Positions 43,505 through 52,714 of a stretch of 64,000 nt of DNA are shown here, in pieces. The position numbers and the translations under genes were made by a program. Under the pieces are notes generated by a model. The model was not told where the DNA came from and did no database searches. It saw only the letters and a list, made by a program, of their open reading frames with translations. Numbering within the stretch: position 1 is the stretch's first letter; each line of letters opens with the position of its first letter. Source of the stretch: UBA4479 sp963974935 (lineage in GTDB: Bacteria > Pseudomonadota > Alphaproteobacteria > Rhodospirillales > Casp-alpha2); NCBI GenBank assembly GCA_963974935.1, contig CAXBEV010000001.1, positions 620,001 to 684,000 on the forward strand, read 5' to 3'.

Positions 43505-45046
43505 ATGACTGTATTTACACGCCAAACGTTGTTTGCCATCGCTCTATTCATCAGTTCTGCCTGCGGTTTGATTATCGAAATCGTGGCAGGCCGTCTTTTG
43601 GCGCCCTACGTCGGCATGTCGCTGTACACCTGGACGGCCATCATCGCCGTCGTTCTGGCAGGGTTTTCGGTGGGGCATTGGATTGGCGGTCTTTTGGCAG
43701 CGCCGCATGTGGAAACGAGAGCTGGCGCACGGCGGGTCGGCTGGGCGCTGGCCGCATCAGCGGTATCATCCCTCGCCATTTTAGTGTTGTTGCGGGTCGT
43801 CGCATCGTTGTTGATGCCGTCGGGCCTCGGCCCCATCCCTGTGATCATTATTCTATCGACCGCGTTGTTTTTTCTGCCGAGCTTGTTCGTCGGCATCGTC
43901 TCGCCGATTTTGACCAAACTGGCGGTGGATGATGACCAAAACCGGCATCCCGGAAAGGTCATCGGGCGCATGTACGCGCTGGGTACGCTCGGCTCCATCG
44001 CTGGTACCATGTTGGCCGGTTATGTCTTCATTTCGTGGATCGGGTCTGTGGGCACGGTCCTCATGGTTGCCGGTGTTTACGCGGCGTTGGCGGCCTTGTT
44101 CTTTTTCGCGGACCGTTTTCGCGCCGCAGCTTTGGCGGCGATGATTGTCGGTCTTGGGGCGGTGGGTCTGTGGGGAAATCAGCTGAAAGCGTTCAGCTCA
44201 CCCTGCACGCTGGAAAGCGATTACTTCTGCATTCGGGTCGACTCTGCGCCGCAATTTGGTCCGACGGCCCGATTGATGGCACTCGACCATTTGGTTCATT
44301 CCATCAACGATGGAGCCGAGCCCGGGTTGCTCTACAGCCCGTATATCCATTTTGTTGACGAATATGCAAAATATCGATTGGGCGACAAAGCGCCGACGGC
44401 CTACTTTATCGGCGGCGGCGGCTTTTCGTTGCCGCGCGCCTGGGCGCATGAATACGGCGCAAAGGCCGATCTTGTGGTCGCGGAGATTGATCCGGGCGTG
44501 ACGAACATCGCGGCGGATACGCTATGGCTGAAGCCCAATGCACCGGGGCTTCGCATTGTGCATCAGGATGCGCGTGCCTATTTGCAGTCGCTTGCTGCGG
44601 AACCGACATTTGATATGATTTTCGGTGACGCGTTTCATGACATTGCAATTCCGCAACATCTGGTGACCCGTGAATTTCACGATGAAATCGCGCGCCGCCT
44701 CAACGCCGACGGCTTTTATGCCATCAACGCGGTCGACAATGGTCAAAACCCCAGATTCCTCATGGCGTTGGTAAAAACCCTGTATCAAACATTCGACAGC
44801 GTCGAGGTTTGGACTGAGCGTGACGAAATGAACGGCTACGGGCGCGTCACTTTCCTGCTGATCGCCTCTAAGCGCAGCATCGCCGAGTCCGCCTTAACTG
44901 CTCAGCGAGGCCTGGATCGATCATGGGTGCGATGGCCGGAACGTGAGCTCAAGGCGCTGGCACAGATGCCGGATGTCGTGAGCCTCAGCGATGATTTCGC
45001 CCCGGTGGATCGGCTGATGTCAGACTTGCTGTTGTCGCCTGAGTAA
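43505..45046 (+). CDS. membrane protein with spermidine-synthase-like methyltransferase-fold domain
   Basis: 513 residues. The first 220 or so form about seven membrane helices (TLFAIALFISSACGLIIEIVA, WTAIIAVVLAGFSVGHWIGG). The C-terminal half is a spermidine-synthase-like Rossmann domain: AYFIGGGGFSLPRAW, VVAEIDPGVTNIA, VHQDARAYL and FDMIFGDAFHD. Such fusions are common and their substrate is usually unknown; true polyamine synthesis is not established. A copy of its first 83 nt occurs at 54225. Confidence 0.82.
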   Translation: MTVFTRQTLFAIALFISSACGLIIEIVAGRLLAPYVGMSLYTWTAIIAVVLAGFSVGHWIGGLLAAPHVETRAGARRVGWALAASAVSSLAILVLLRVVASLLMPSGLGPIPVIIILSTALFFLPSLFVGIVSPILTKLAVDDDQNRHPGKVIGRMYALGTLGSIAGTMLAGYVFISWIGSVGTVLMVAGVYAALAALFFFADRFRAAALAAMIVGLGAVGLWGNQLKAFSSPCTLESDYFCIRVDSAPQFGPTARLMALDHLVHSINDGAEPGLLYSPYIHFVDEYAKYRLGDKAPTAYFIGGGGFSLPRAWAHEYGAKADLVVAEIDPGVTNIAADTLWLKPNAPGLRIVHQDARAYLQSLAAEPTFDMIFGDAFHDIAIPQHLVTREFHDEIARRLNADGFYAINAVDNGQNPRFLMALVKTLYQTFDSVEVWTERDEMNGYGRVTFLLIASKRSIAESALTAQRGLDRSWVRWPERELKALAQMPDVVSLSDDFAPVDRLMSDLLLSPE

Positions 45047-45135
45047 TGGGGTGCGACGTCACTTTTTCGATTTTTCGCGCGGACCATCAGCTTGATTTGG
45101 CCCGCCGGGTTGGGATGACCAGCCCCGACCCCTGG

Positions 45136-47421
45136 TTAATCGTCCTGCGGCTCATTCTTTTTGAGCGACGTCGGCTCGTCTTCAAAATCGGCGCGTTCAC
45201 CTTCCGGCTCTTTTCGCAGGGTGGCTTTTGGCCGACGTTCACGCGCATCGGCCGGTTCGTGAATTTGAACGTGGGCTGAAGGCGCATTGCCTTGGCCGTC
45301 GACGCCGAAGTAGATGGTCCGATGCGGGAATGGAATCTCAATACCTTCTGCGTCGAAGCGGTTCTTGATCAGCCGATTGAACGCGCGCTGGATCCCCAAC
45401 TGCTTGCCGGGCGCAACCTTGAGCCGGACGCGAATGATCACGGCAGAATCGTCAAAGCTTTGAACGCCCATGATTTCAATATCTTCTAATATCGTCGCCG
45501 CGAAGTTTTCATCTTGGCGCATTTCTTCGCCGACTTCACGAATGACGTTCATGCAATGGTCGACATCTTCACGGTAAGCTATACCGATGTCGAACGAGGC
45601 AAAGGAGAAAATCTTGCTGCGGTTGGTGGTCGATGTCACTTCGCTAAAAGGTATCCGATGCACATCGCCGTGTACGTCTCGGAGTTGGATTGAGCGAATT
45701 GAAATCGCCTCCACCTTCCCCCTGTAATCGCCGATTACAACAAGATCGCCGACCGCGACAGAGTCCTCAATGAGGATAAAGAAACCTGTAATGACGTCCT
45801 TGACGAAAGTTTGGGCCCCGAACCCGATAGCCAGGCCGATGATGCCCGCACCGGCAATTAACGGACCGATATCTAAGCCCATTTCTGACAGGACCGACAG
45901 CGTCACAAGAACGGCAAGGGTAACCATCACGATATTTCGAAACAGCGGCAATAGCGTCAATGCGCGCTGTCCCCGTGCGACCTCTTTGCCATCATCATCG
46001 CGTCCGGCGAGGTAGCGTTCTATGCCGGTTCCGATCAGTTCCCAAACCACCAGGGCGATAATCACGATAACCATGATGTTGACGGCGCTTTTGACGAGTG
46101 TTGCACCGGTTGGTGTGGCAAGCCACCCGACGGCATTAAATCCCCACACCCTGAAAACGGCTAGGCCTGCCGCACCATAAAGGATGAACTGGGCGCCGGT
46201 ATTCAAAACCGGAAGATATCGGTGGGTCCGTGCTTCCAACCCAGGGAACCGAAGCTTCTGTTCCTCGCTAATAGCAAAGCCTCTGCGCAGGCCATTACGG
46301 ATGAGGAGAGACAGCGTATATACGACGGCAATAATGATGATGCTCAGGGCAGTGGAGCGGAGTACATAATCAAAGCCGCCCGGCACCTCTAACGCCCAGA
46401 CGCCGCATGTAATGATCACATACAAGATCGCAATCAGATGCCAGATATCGGCCACCCGATCACGAATTTGCCCGATCGCCTGCTCAGAGTTTCCGCGGAT
46501 CCGCGCGGCAACGTCCTGACGCATCTGCATAATGAGAATGATCAGCATGCCTGCTGTTATGAGGCCCAATAATTTTGTGATTAAAAGGTATGCTGCTTGC
46601 GACGCGCCAAGCGCTGGCATGATCTCGGTAAGAAAATATCCATATGCCAGAAAATATACGAGCCGTCGTATCCAGAGCAGGCTGTATTGCGCTGTCTCGT
46701 CGCTTATTGGTAGCAACCGCATCGATGGGACATAAGGTGCAAGGAACATTCTGGAAACCACCAAAACGACGCGTGCAATGACGTTGGCATTGATAAAGGC
46801 CAGTGCCAAAATCCGCCCTTCATGTGCCGGTGCCAACAGGGTCATCGTGGCGTAGGACGCAGCAAGGAATGCGGTCACCGCAACGAAATTCAAGATGGTG
46901 CGCAAGATCGCGAGAAATACCCGCAACCCAAACCCGTCCGGCGTTTGCGATTCAATTGAATTGTGGAAGCGGCGCAATAATCGTTTTGCAAGCCGTTCTG
47001 CCGCCATCCCGACGACAAATATGAGTGCGAGCTCGCCGATAAGCGAAAGCCATGCGTTACGTTTTTCCGAATCCGCAAAAAAGCCGCGTACAGACGCAAA
47101 TAATTTGGGAATGTTGCCAATTTCTTTGGCCATATTCGCGAGTTCAATACCGATGGCGTCCATTTTTACGGACACTTTTTCCAAAATCAGACTGCCCAGC
47201 GATGTCTCGGTTTCCTCGTCGCGCAGTCTTTGTGCAGCAACCAGCGCATTTAAGTCCGAAATGAAAGCGGCGCGTTTGTCGTCATCGTTAAGGGTTTCCA
47301 GCAAGCTCTCCACTTCGACGGTGGATATCGAGTTTGGTGTAGACTGGCTCTGCGCCAGAACTGGAAATGCCAATAAAAATAGTACGACAAGGATTGAATA
47401 GCGGATTGAAGATCGGGCCAT
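45136..47421 (-). CDS. large MscS-family mechanosensitive channel
   Basis: 761 residues if started at the ATG at 47421, which begins a signal peptide (MARSSIRYSILVVLFLLAFP to VLAQ); an in-frame ATG at 47544 would add 41 non-hydrophobic residues. A periplasmic helical region to about 120 is followed by some 10 membrane helices. The MscS pore and beta domain are clear: GLDIGPLIAGAGIIGLAIGFGAQTFVKDVITGFFILIEDSVAVGDLV. The C-terminal cytoplasmic domain and an acidic tail follow. It releases solutes on osmotic downshift. Confidence 0.9.
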   Translation of the reverse strand: MARSSIRYSILVVLFLLAFPVLAQSQSTPNSISTVEVESLLETLNDDDKRAAFISDLNALVAAQRLRDEETETSLGSLILEKVSVKMDAIGIELANMAKEIGNIPKLFASVRGFFADSEKRNAWLSLIGELALIFVVGMAAERLAKRLLRRFHNSIESQTPDGFGLRVFLAILRTILNFVAVTAFLAASYATMTLLAPAHEGRILALAFINANVIARVVLVVSRMFLAPYVPSMRLLPISDETAQYSLLWIRRLVYFLAYGYFLTEIMPALGASQAAYLLITKLLGLITAGMLIILIMQMRQDVAARIRGNSEQAIGQIRDRVADIWHLIAILYVIITCGVWALEVPGGFDYVLRSTALSIIIIAVVYTLSLLIRNGLRRGFAISEEQKLRFPGLEARTHRYLPVLNTGAQFILYGAAGLAVFRVWGFNAVGWLATPTGATLVKSAVNIMVIVIIALVVWELIGTGIERYLAGRDDDGKEVARGQRALTLLPLFRNIVMVTLAVLVTLSVLSEMGLDIGPLIAGAGIIGLAIGFGAQTFVKDVITGFFILIEDSVAVGDLVVIGDYRGKVEAISIRSIQLRDVHGDVHRIPFSEVTSTTNRSKIFSFASFDIGIAYREDVDHCMNVIREVGEEMRQDENFAATILEDIEIMGVQSFDDSAVIIRVRLKVAPGKQLGIQRAFNRLIKNRFDAEGIEIPFPHRTIYFGVDGQGNAPSAHVQIHEPADARERRPKATLRKEPEGERADFEDEPTSLKKNEPQDD

Positions 47422-47553
47422 CTTATAGACCTTAATTAAAAAGTGTGAGGGCTTCAATAACGACGGGCTGATACATCGCATAACGACGCTGCGACGGAAA
47501 TCATTAGTATTACCTGATTGCGGCTTTTGGTCACGAGCAGACACATTACCTCA

Positions 47554-47624
47554 TCTGCCCATGGGGTCGAGTTGCGGGTTGGTCAGCAGGTTGGCGGCGG
47601 CCTCGGTGAAGCAGAATGGGATGC
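47554..47624 (-). pseudogene. short fragment of an fdsA-type gene 3' end
   Basis: About 68 bp (tgcccatggggtcgagttgc onward to gaagcagaatgggatg) is nearly identical to 54389-54456 inside fdsA and has the same orientation. The flanks do not match. The remaining gap to 47806 is A/T-rich and shows nothing else. Confidence 0.85.
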
Positions 47625-47806
47625 TGTCACCTGTCGAGTTTGAACGGCGGTACAAACTGAAGAATAATGGTGTCTAGTAAATTGGGGGCGCTTCATCAGA
47701 AACCAGTGCATTTCACTTAAGTCTTAATATTAAAACTGAATTACTATAGTATGTGATTGAGGTGAAGAATATAAGGCCGCCAAGTCAGGAGTAATAATTT
47801 ATTGGA

Positions 47807-49606
47807 ATGTCGCCCATGACAACTAGCATTCTGTTGATCTCCGCGGTATTACAATTCACCGCTGCGGGGCTGGCGATGCGTCTGGTTTCCGTCACTGGAA
47901 GATGGTGGGCGTGGATTCTCATCGCGCTGGCGTTAACGCTCATGGGGATAAGGCGCTCAATCACGCTCTACCGGGCGGTCAGCAACGACGCCACCATATC
48001 ACCCGATCTGACAGCCGAGTTGGTCGCCCTGTCGATCTCTGCCCTTATGGTCGTTGGGGTCCTGTTGATCGGGTCAATATTTGGGAAAATCAAACGCACA
48101 CAGCACAATCTTGACGAAGCAAAAAAGCAATATCAGGCAGTCGTCGAAGACCAGACAGAAATGATCAGCCGTCATTTGCCGGATGGAACCCGGACCTTTG
48201 TCAACGAGTCCTATTGCAAATACTATGGCAAAACCAAGGACCAGTTAATCGGACAATCCGCTTATGCCGAAATGGTGCCCGATGACTTGAAACGGCTCAA
48301 GGCGGTTTACAGCAGCCTAACACCGGACAAACCGACGTCTGAGTTTGAAATTTGCTATTCCACACCGAACAACGAGACCGTCTGGCAACTATGGACAAAA
48401 CGCGCAATTTTTGACGACGTTGGCCGGGTCACTGAATACCAGTCCGTCGGCCGCGATATCTCGATCCACAAACGCACAGAAACCCTTAATGCGCGGCTCG
48501 GGCGGATTGTCGAACGAGCCCTCAACGAAGTTTATGTGTTTGACGCTCAAACCTTTCGATTTTTGCAGGTTAATCTTGGGGCACGAAATAACCTGAAATA
48601 TACGATGGAGGAACTGCGAGACCTAACGCCGGTGGATATCAAGCCGAACATCACAAGCCAGCAGTTCGAAGACATTATCAAACCGCTATGGGATAAAACC
48701 GAAGACAAAATCGTCTTTGAAACCGTTCATCGTCGCAAAGACGGATCAGACTATAACGTCGAGATTCACCTGCAATTGATCGATGCCGAAACACCTCCGG
48801 TGTTTGTCGCGATCATACAGGACATCACGGCGCGAAAGCATGCGGATGCCTCCCTTCGCTTGGCCTTGGAAGATGCAGAGCGCGCGAACAAAGCAAAATC
48901 GGAGTTTCTGGCGACGATGAGTCACGAGTTTCGAACGCCACTGAATGCAATTCTTGGGTTTAGCGAGATGATGCAGGCCGAGTATTTTGGTCCGTTGGGG
49001 TCAAAAAATTACAATGAATATACGAACGACATCCACGATAGCGGTGTACACATGCTGTCGCTGGTCAATGACGTACTGGATCTTTCGGCGATAGAGGCCG
49101 GTAAGCGCGCCATCGTCAAAGAGGCGATCACCGTTGATGGATTACTGAATAGCTGCATTCGGAATGTTAAAAGTGCTGCTCAAAACAGAAGCATCACTCT
49201 GTCGGTAGACGTCGCCAACGGCCAGCCTGTGCTTTTTGCTGACCGGCGATCGGGCATTCAGATTTTTCACAACCTGCTTTCCAATGCCATCAAGTTTACG
49301 CCCCCGGATGGTAAAATCTCGGTATCTGCATCTGTCGTTGATCGTGAAATCGTGATTAAGGTTATGGATACCGGAATCGGAATTTCGACCGATCAGCTGC
49401 CGCACATCGCCGAACCGTTTGTTCAGGCAAATGCCGTCGCACACAACACGCAGGAGGGAACAGGACTGGGGTTGTCTATTGTAAAGTCCCTGGTCGAGGC
49501 CCACGGCGGGAAGTTGAACATTGATAGCGAAGTCGGAAAAGGGACGACGGTGACCGTTAGCCTCCCGTCCAATGAGGGAGAGCCCCATCATAGGAGTTCT
49601 GGATAA
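47807..49606 (+). CDS. membrane-linked sensor histidine kinase with two PAS domains
   Basis: 599 residues from ATG 47807, or 596 from 47816. Two to three hydrophobic helices occupy about 5-95. PAS domains cover about 108-222 (VVEDQTEMISRHLPDGTRTF) and 228-345 (LNEVYVFDAQTFRFLQVN). The H-box EFLATMSHEFRTPLNA has phospho-His373; ATP site motifs NLLSNAIKFT, MDTGIGI and GTGLGLSIVKSLVEAHGG are intact. No receiver domain and no adjacent regulator. The module is flanked by fdsA fragments on both sides. Confidence 0.92.
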   Translation: MSPMTTSILLISAVLQFTAAGLAMRLVSVTGRWWAWILIALALTLMGIRRSITLYRAVSNDATISPDLTAELVALSISALMVVGVLLIGSIFGKIKRTQHNLDEAKKQYQAVVEDQTEMISRHLPDGTRTFVNESYCKYYGKTKDQLIGQSAYAEMVPDDLKRLKAVYSSLTPDKPTSEFEICYSTPNNETVWQLWTKRAIFDDVGRVTEYQSVGRDISIHKRTETLNARLGRIVERALNEVYVFDAQTFRFLQVNLGARNNLKYTMEELRDLTPVDIKPNITSQQFEDIIKPLWDKTEDKIVFETVHRRKDGSDYNVEIHLQLIDAETPPVFVAIIQDITARKHADASLRLALEDAERANKAKSEFLATMSHEFRTPLNAILGFSEMMQAEYFGPLGSKNYNEYTNDIHDSGVHMLSLVNDVLDLSAIEAGKRAIVKEAITVDGLLNSCIRNVKSAAQNRSITLSVDVANGQPVLFADRRSGIQIFHNLLSNAIKFTPPDGKISVSASVVDREIVIKVMDTGIGISTDQLPHIAEPFVQANAVAHNTQEGTGLGLSIVKSLVEAHGGKLNIDSEVGKGTTVTVSLPSNEGEPHHRSSG

Positions 49607-49696
49607 CTTCTGCTGTCGCTGTTGTTGCTCCAGAGAAGCTTGAGCCAGACCGAATTTGAAGCCAGGGGCTATTCAACCGCTCATGATATGTGAAAG

Positions 49697-49908
49697 TTAA
49701 TCGGCCGCTTCCGTCGCCGTCACTTTTTCCACTTTCGCCGCGCAGTATTTGAACTCGGGGATTTTGCCCATGGGGTCGAGTTGCGGGTTGGTCAGCAGGT
49801 TGGCGGCGGCCTCGGTGAAGCAGTACGGGATGAACACCATGCCGTCGGGGACTTCGCGGTTGGCGTGGGCCTTCAGTTCGATGGCGCCGCGCCAAGGTCG
49901 GTCGCCGC
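49697..49908 (-). pseudogene. recent fragment of an fdsA paralogue (C-terminus)
   Basis: Reading leftward gives IELKAHANREVPDGMVF, CFTEAAANLLTNPQLDPMG and KIPEFKYCAAKVEKV in one open frame, then the tail TATEAAD and a stop. It is over 90 percent identical in DNA to 54336-54510 in fdsA, but the tail differs from fdsA (VMA), so it derives from a paralogue, not the present gene. The 5' side is cut at about 49908. The stretch 49607-49696 shows nothing else. Confidence 0.88.
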
Positions 49909-49923
49909 ACGCAAAACATTAAT

Positions 49924-49994
49924 CTCAGAACTCCGGTGGCTCCTCCGTCGCCCGCCAACTGGCCGAAGACATCGTGCGTCGCTCGGACGACTGA
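49924..49994 (+). pseudogene. 3' fragment of a paralogue of the small gene at 39944
   Basis: It encodes SGGSSVARQLAEDIVRRSDD then a stop, against PGGPSVVCQLAEDIVRRSDD in the intact gene. The upstream part is missing and it abuts the fdsA fragment within about 15 bp. The following 95 bp to the arsH stop hold nothing recognisable. Confidence 0.8.
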
Positions 49995-50089
49995 GCGCGG
50001 CTCTGCTTGAATATGTCGTCTCCGTCTCTGGAAGTCGGTATCACACTAATCATGCACAACAATGACGGTTTTGGATAAACAGAGCCTGC

Positions 50090-50812
50090 TCAGCCTTTCC
50101 GATTTACACGTTGAGAAAGTTCCTCGGCGGATTCTTTCCGCTCGCTATAGCGATCGACCAAGTATGGCATTTGGTCCCGGGTCAGAAGGGTGAACTTGAC
50201 GAGTTCTTCCATCACGTCGACCATCCTGTCGTAATAAGGAGAGGGTTTCATGCGCCCGTCTTCATCAAATTCCAAAAATGCTTTTGGTGTCGAAGATTGA
50301 TTGGGGATCGTCAACAGCCGCATCCATCGACCCAGAATGCGTAGCTGATTCACGGCGTTAAAGCTCTGCGAGCCGCCGCAAACCTGCATGACGGCGAGGG
50401 TCTTGCCCTGCGTCGGTCGAACTGCACCGATTGTCAGGGGAATCCAATCGATCTGCGCTTTCATGATCCCGGTCATTGCGCCGTGCCGTTCGGGCGAACA
50501 CCACACCATGCCTTCGCTCCAAGTCACCAGATCACGTAGCTCAATTACTTTTGGGTGTGTTGCATCCGTATCATCCGGTAAAGGTAAACCGGACGGATTG
50601 AACGTCCGCGTTTCCGCACTCAGCAGCTTTAAAACGCGCGCGGCTTCTTCTGTTATTAATCGACTGAAAGATCTTTCGCGCAACGAACCATAGAGCAGCA
50701 AGATACGTGGCGCATGCGTGCTCAATCCGGATGGAAACAGTTTATCTTTATCAACTGTGTCAAAGTGTGCGGGCTCGATATTTGGCGTGTCAGACAAAAC
50801 ATTCTCCATCAT
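50090..50812 (-). CDS. arsH: ArsH-type NADPH-dependent FMN reductase
   Basis: 240 residues. Flavodoxin-like fold with the phosphate-binding GSLRERSFSRL (about 43-53) and the ArsH signature WCSPERHGAMTGIMKAQIDWIPL. ArsH enzymes oxidise trivalent organoarsenicals such as methylarsenite and can reduce quinones or azo compounds. It is the last gene of a five-gene unit headed by arsR; its ATG overlaps the stop of the upstream aminotransferase-like gene. Confidence 0.93.
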   Translation of the reverse strand: MMENVLSDTPNIEPAHFDTVDKDKLFPSGLSTHAPRILLLYGSLRERSFSRLITEEAARVLKLLSAETRTFNPSGLPLPDDTDATHPKVIELRDLVTWSEGMVWCSPERHGAMTGIMKAQIDWIPLTIGAVRPTQGKTLAVMQVCGGSQSFNAVNQLRILGRWMRLLTIPNQSSTPKAFLEFDEDGRMKPSPYYDRMVDVMEELVKFTLLTRDQMPYLVDRYSERKESAEELSQRVNRKG

Positions 50813-52029
50813 TGATTAAACGAACCAGATACACCTGCGGGTCCCCGTATTTCTTCAAGTGCACGATCTAGCCGATCAAGTGCATCCGTTAGATGTTCGC
50901 GCGTACAGGCAATATTGAGGCGCCCAAATCCGATGCCTTCGTCTCCAAAAGCCGGGCCTCGAGTGATCGCCCATTTTGCCTTTTGCCTTAAAAATGAGGT
51001 CAACGGCTCGGGGGATAAGCCAAGTTTTCTGAAATCAAGCCACAGCAAGAATGTACCCTCAGGCTCAATCATATCGACATCGTTCAGCTTGCTCAGCCGA
51101 CTTCGGACAAGTGATAAATTTCCGCTGATATACGCGAGCGCGGCATCAAGCCACGGCCCGCCATGCAGGTAAGCAGCTTCCATGGCGGCACTCACAAATG
51201 CGTTGTTCTTATTCACGGTCAGACGGCTGTTTTCCGCTTGAAGTATCGCGCGGCGGTTCGTATCGCTGACGATGGAAAATGCCGCGCAGCAGGCTGCAAT
51301 ATTGAAACTCTTTGCCGGTGAAATACAGATGATGCTGTTGCGTGCATCTTCATCGGACAGCGTTGCGAAAGGCGTATAATGATGGCCTGGAAACGTCAGG
51401 TCGCCATGAATCTCATCTGATACAACCAAAACCCCATTTGCGCGGCAGATGGCGCCCAGTTGCAATAACTCTGCAGACGTCCAAACCCGACCTACCGGAT
51501 TATGCGGATTGCAAAGGTAGAGCATAGTGACATTTGGGTCCGCAGCAACGCGTGCGAGGCCTGCAAAGTCCATCTCGTAGCGGCCATCCCGAAGCCGCAA
51601 GGGGTTGGCGACTAAACGACGATTGTTTTCTGCAATAATGTCATAAAAGTCGAAGAACACAGGAGGTTGAACAATGACCCCGTCACCCTTTTTCGTGAAA
51701 ACCTGAGTGGCCATGGCCAAAATGTTGAGCACATTTGGTGCGCGTAAAATATGCGAAGGATCGACGGTCCACCCGTGTCGGTCTTGCAGCCAGCCGGTCA
51801 GCGCGGGGAGCAGCCCTGACGGTACGGCCTCATACCCAAAAACCCCATGTGCGATGCGATCTTGCATTGCAGAAAGCACAGCCGGCGGCGGTTTGAAATC
51901 CATATCGGCAACGCCGCCAGGGAATAAGTCCGCGCCGTCCTGACCCAGTACGTTTGGGTGAACTTTCAGCGCCGGCACCGCATGCCGATCAATGTCTTCA
52001 TCGAAGTTAAAGATGTCTTGTGTCATCAC
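50809..52029 (-). CDS. MalY/PatB-family PLP-dependent aminotransferase or C-S lyase
   Basis: 406 residues. Fold-type I PLP enzyme with MDFKPPPAVLSAMQDR near the start, LYLCNPHNPVGRVWT, VVSDEIHGDLTFPGHHY and the PLP lysine in CISPAKSFNIAA. MalY/PatB members cleave cystathionine or cysteine S-conjugates. Its location between aqpS (12 bp) and arsH (overlap) in an ars-type operon is unusual and suggests an amino-acid-like or thiol-conjugate substrate. Confidence 0.88.
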   Translation of the reverse strand: MMTQDIFNFDEDIDRHAVPALKVHPNVLGQDGADLFPGGVADMDFKPPPAVLSAMQDRIAHGVFGYEAVPSGLLPALTGWLQDRHGWTVDPSHILRAPNVLNILAMATQVFTKKGDGVIVQPPVFFDFYDIIAENNRRLVANPLRLRDGRYEMDFAGLARVAADPNVTMLYLCNPHNPVGRVWTSAELLQLGAICRANGVLVVSDEIHGDLTFPGHHYTPFATLSDEDARNSIICISPAKSFNIAACCAAFSIVSDTNRRAILQAENSRLTVNKNNAFVSAAMEAAYLHGGPWLDAALAYISGNLSLVRSRLSKLNDVDMIEPEGTFLLWLDFRKLGLSPEPLTSFLRQKAKWAITRGPAFGDEGIGFGRLNIACTREHLTDALDRLDRALEEIRGPAGVSGSFNQ

Positions 52030-52041
52030 AGGTTGCGTTGC

Positions 52042-52701
52042 TTAGGCGTCATCGGTTTGTTTTAAAAACCAGCCGAAGAAGAACGTCGCTAAAACCGCGG
52101 CAACGAGTTGAACGGCAATGAAAGCCGTAATATCTGGCGGCGCGATCCCGGCAAACGTGTTGGATAAACTGCGCGCAACTGTCACGGCTGGATTGGCAAA
52201 TGATGTCGACGAGGTAAACCAGTAAGCAGCGGTGATATAAAGCCCCACCGCCATAGGGACGGCGGCAGGTCGGGCCTTCAGGCAACATAGGATCGTCCCG
52301 ATCAGACCAAATGTTGCAACGAACTCACCTGTCCATTGTCCGATCCCCGCCCGGGATGTCGTCGATAGCTCAATGATCGGCAGATCGAACATAATCTGCG
52401 CGGCAAAAACCCCGACGACGCCGCCAAAAATTTGACTGATGATATAAAGGGCCGCATCCCACCGCTTGATCTCGCCACGCATTGCAAAGGTGAGGGTAAC
52501 TGCCGGATTAAAATGCGCGCCGGAGATGGGGCCAAAGATCGTAATCAAAACAACCAAAATAGCGCCCGTTGGGATGGTGTTGCCGAGCAAAGCAATGGCA
52601 ACGTTACCGTTGGCGAGCCGCTCGGCCATAACGCCTGACCCAATGACGGTGGCCAGCAACGAAAAGGTGCCGAGCCATTCTGCGATTAACCTTCGTTCCA
52701 T
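52042..52701 (-). CDS. aqpS: aquaglyceroporin of AqpS type
   Basis: 219 residues from ATG 52701; longer in-frame starts run back through the upstream gene. Six membrane helices and the two channel boxes HFNPAVTLTF and FANPAVTVARS. In alphaproteobacterial ars operons AqpS lets arsenite or methylated arsenicals leave the cell. It begins 13 bp after the dehydratase stop. The name rests on the operon context; the aquaporin fold itself is certain. Confidence 0.88.
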   Translation of the reverse strand: MERRLIAEWLGTFSLLATVIGSGVMAERLANGNVAIALLGNTIPTGAILVVLITIFGPISGAHFNPAVTLTFAMRGEIKRWDAALYIISQIFGGVVGVFAAQIMFDLPIIELSTTSRAGIGQWTGEFVATFGLIGTILCCLKARPAAVPMAVGLYITAAYWFTSSTSFANPAVTVARSLSNTFAGIAPPDITAFIAVQLVAAVLATFFFGWFLKQTDDA

Positions 52702-52714
52702 ATTCACATCAAGC

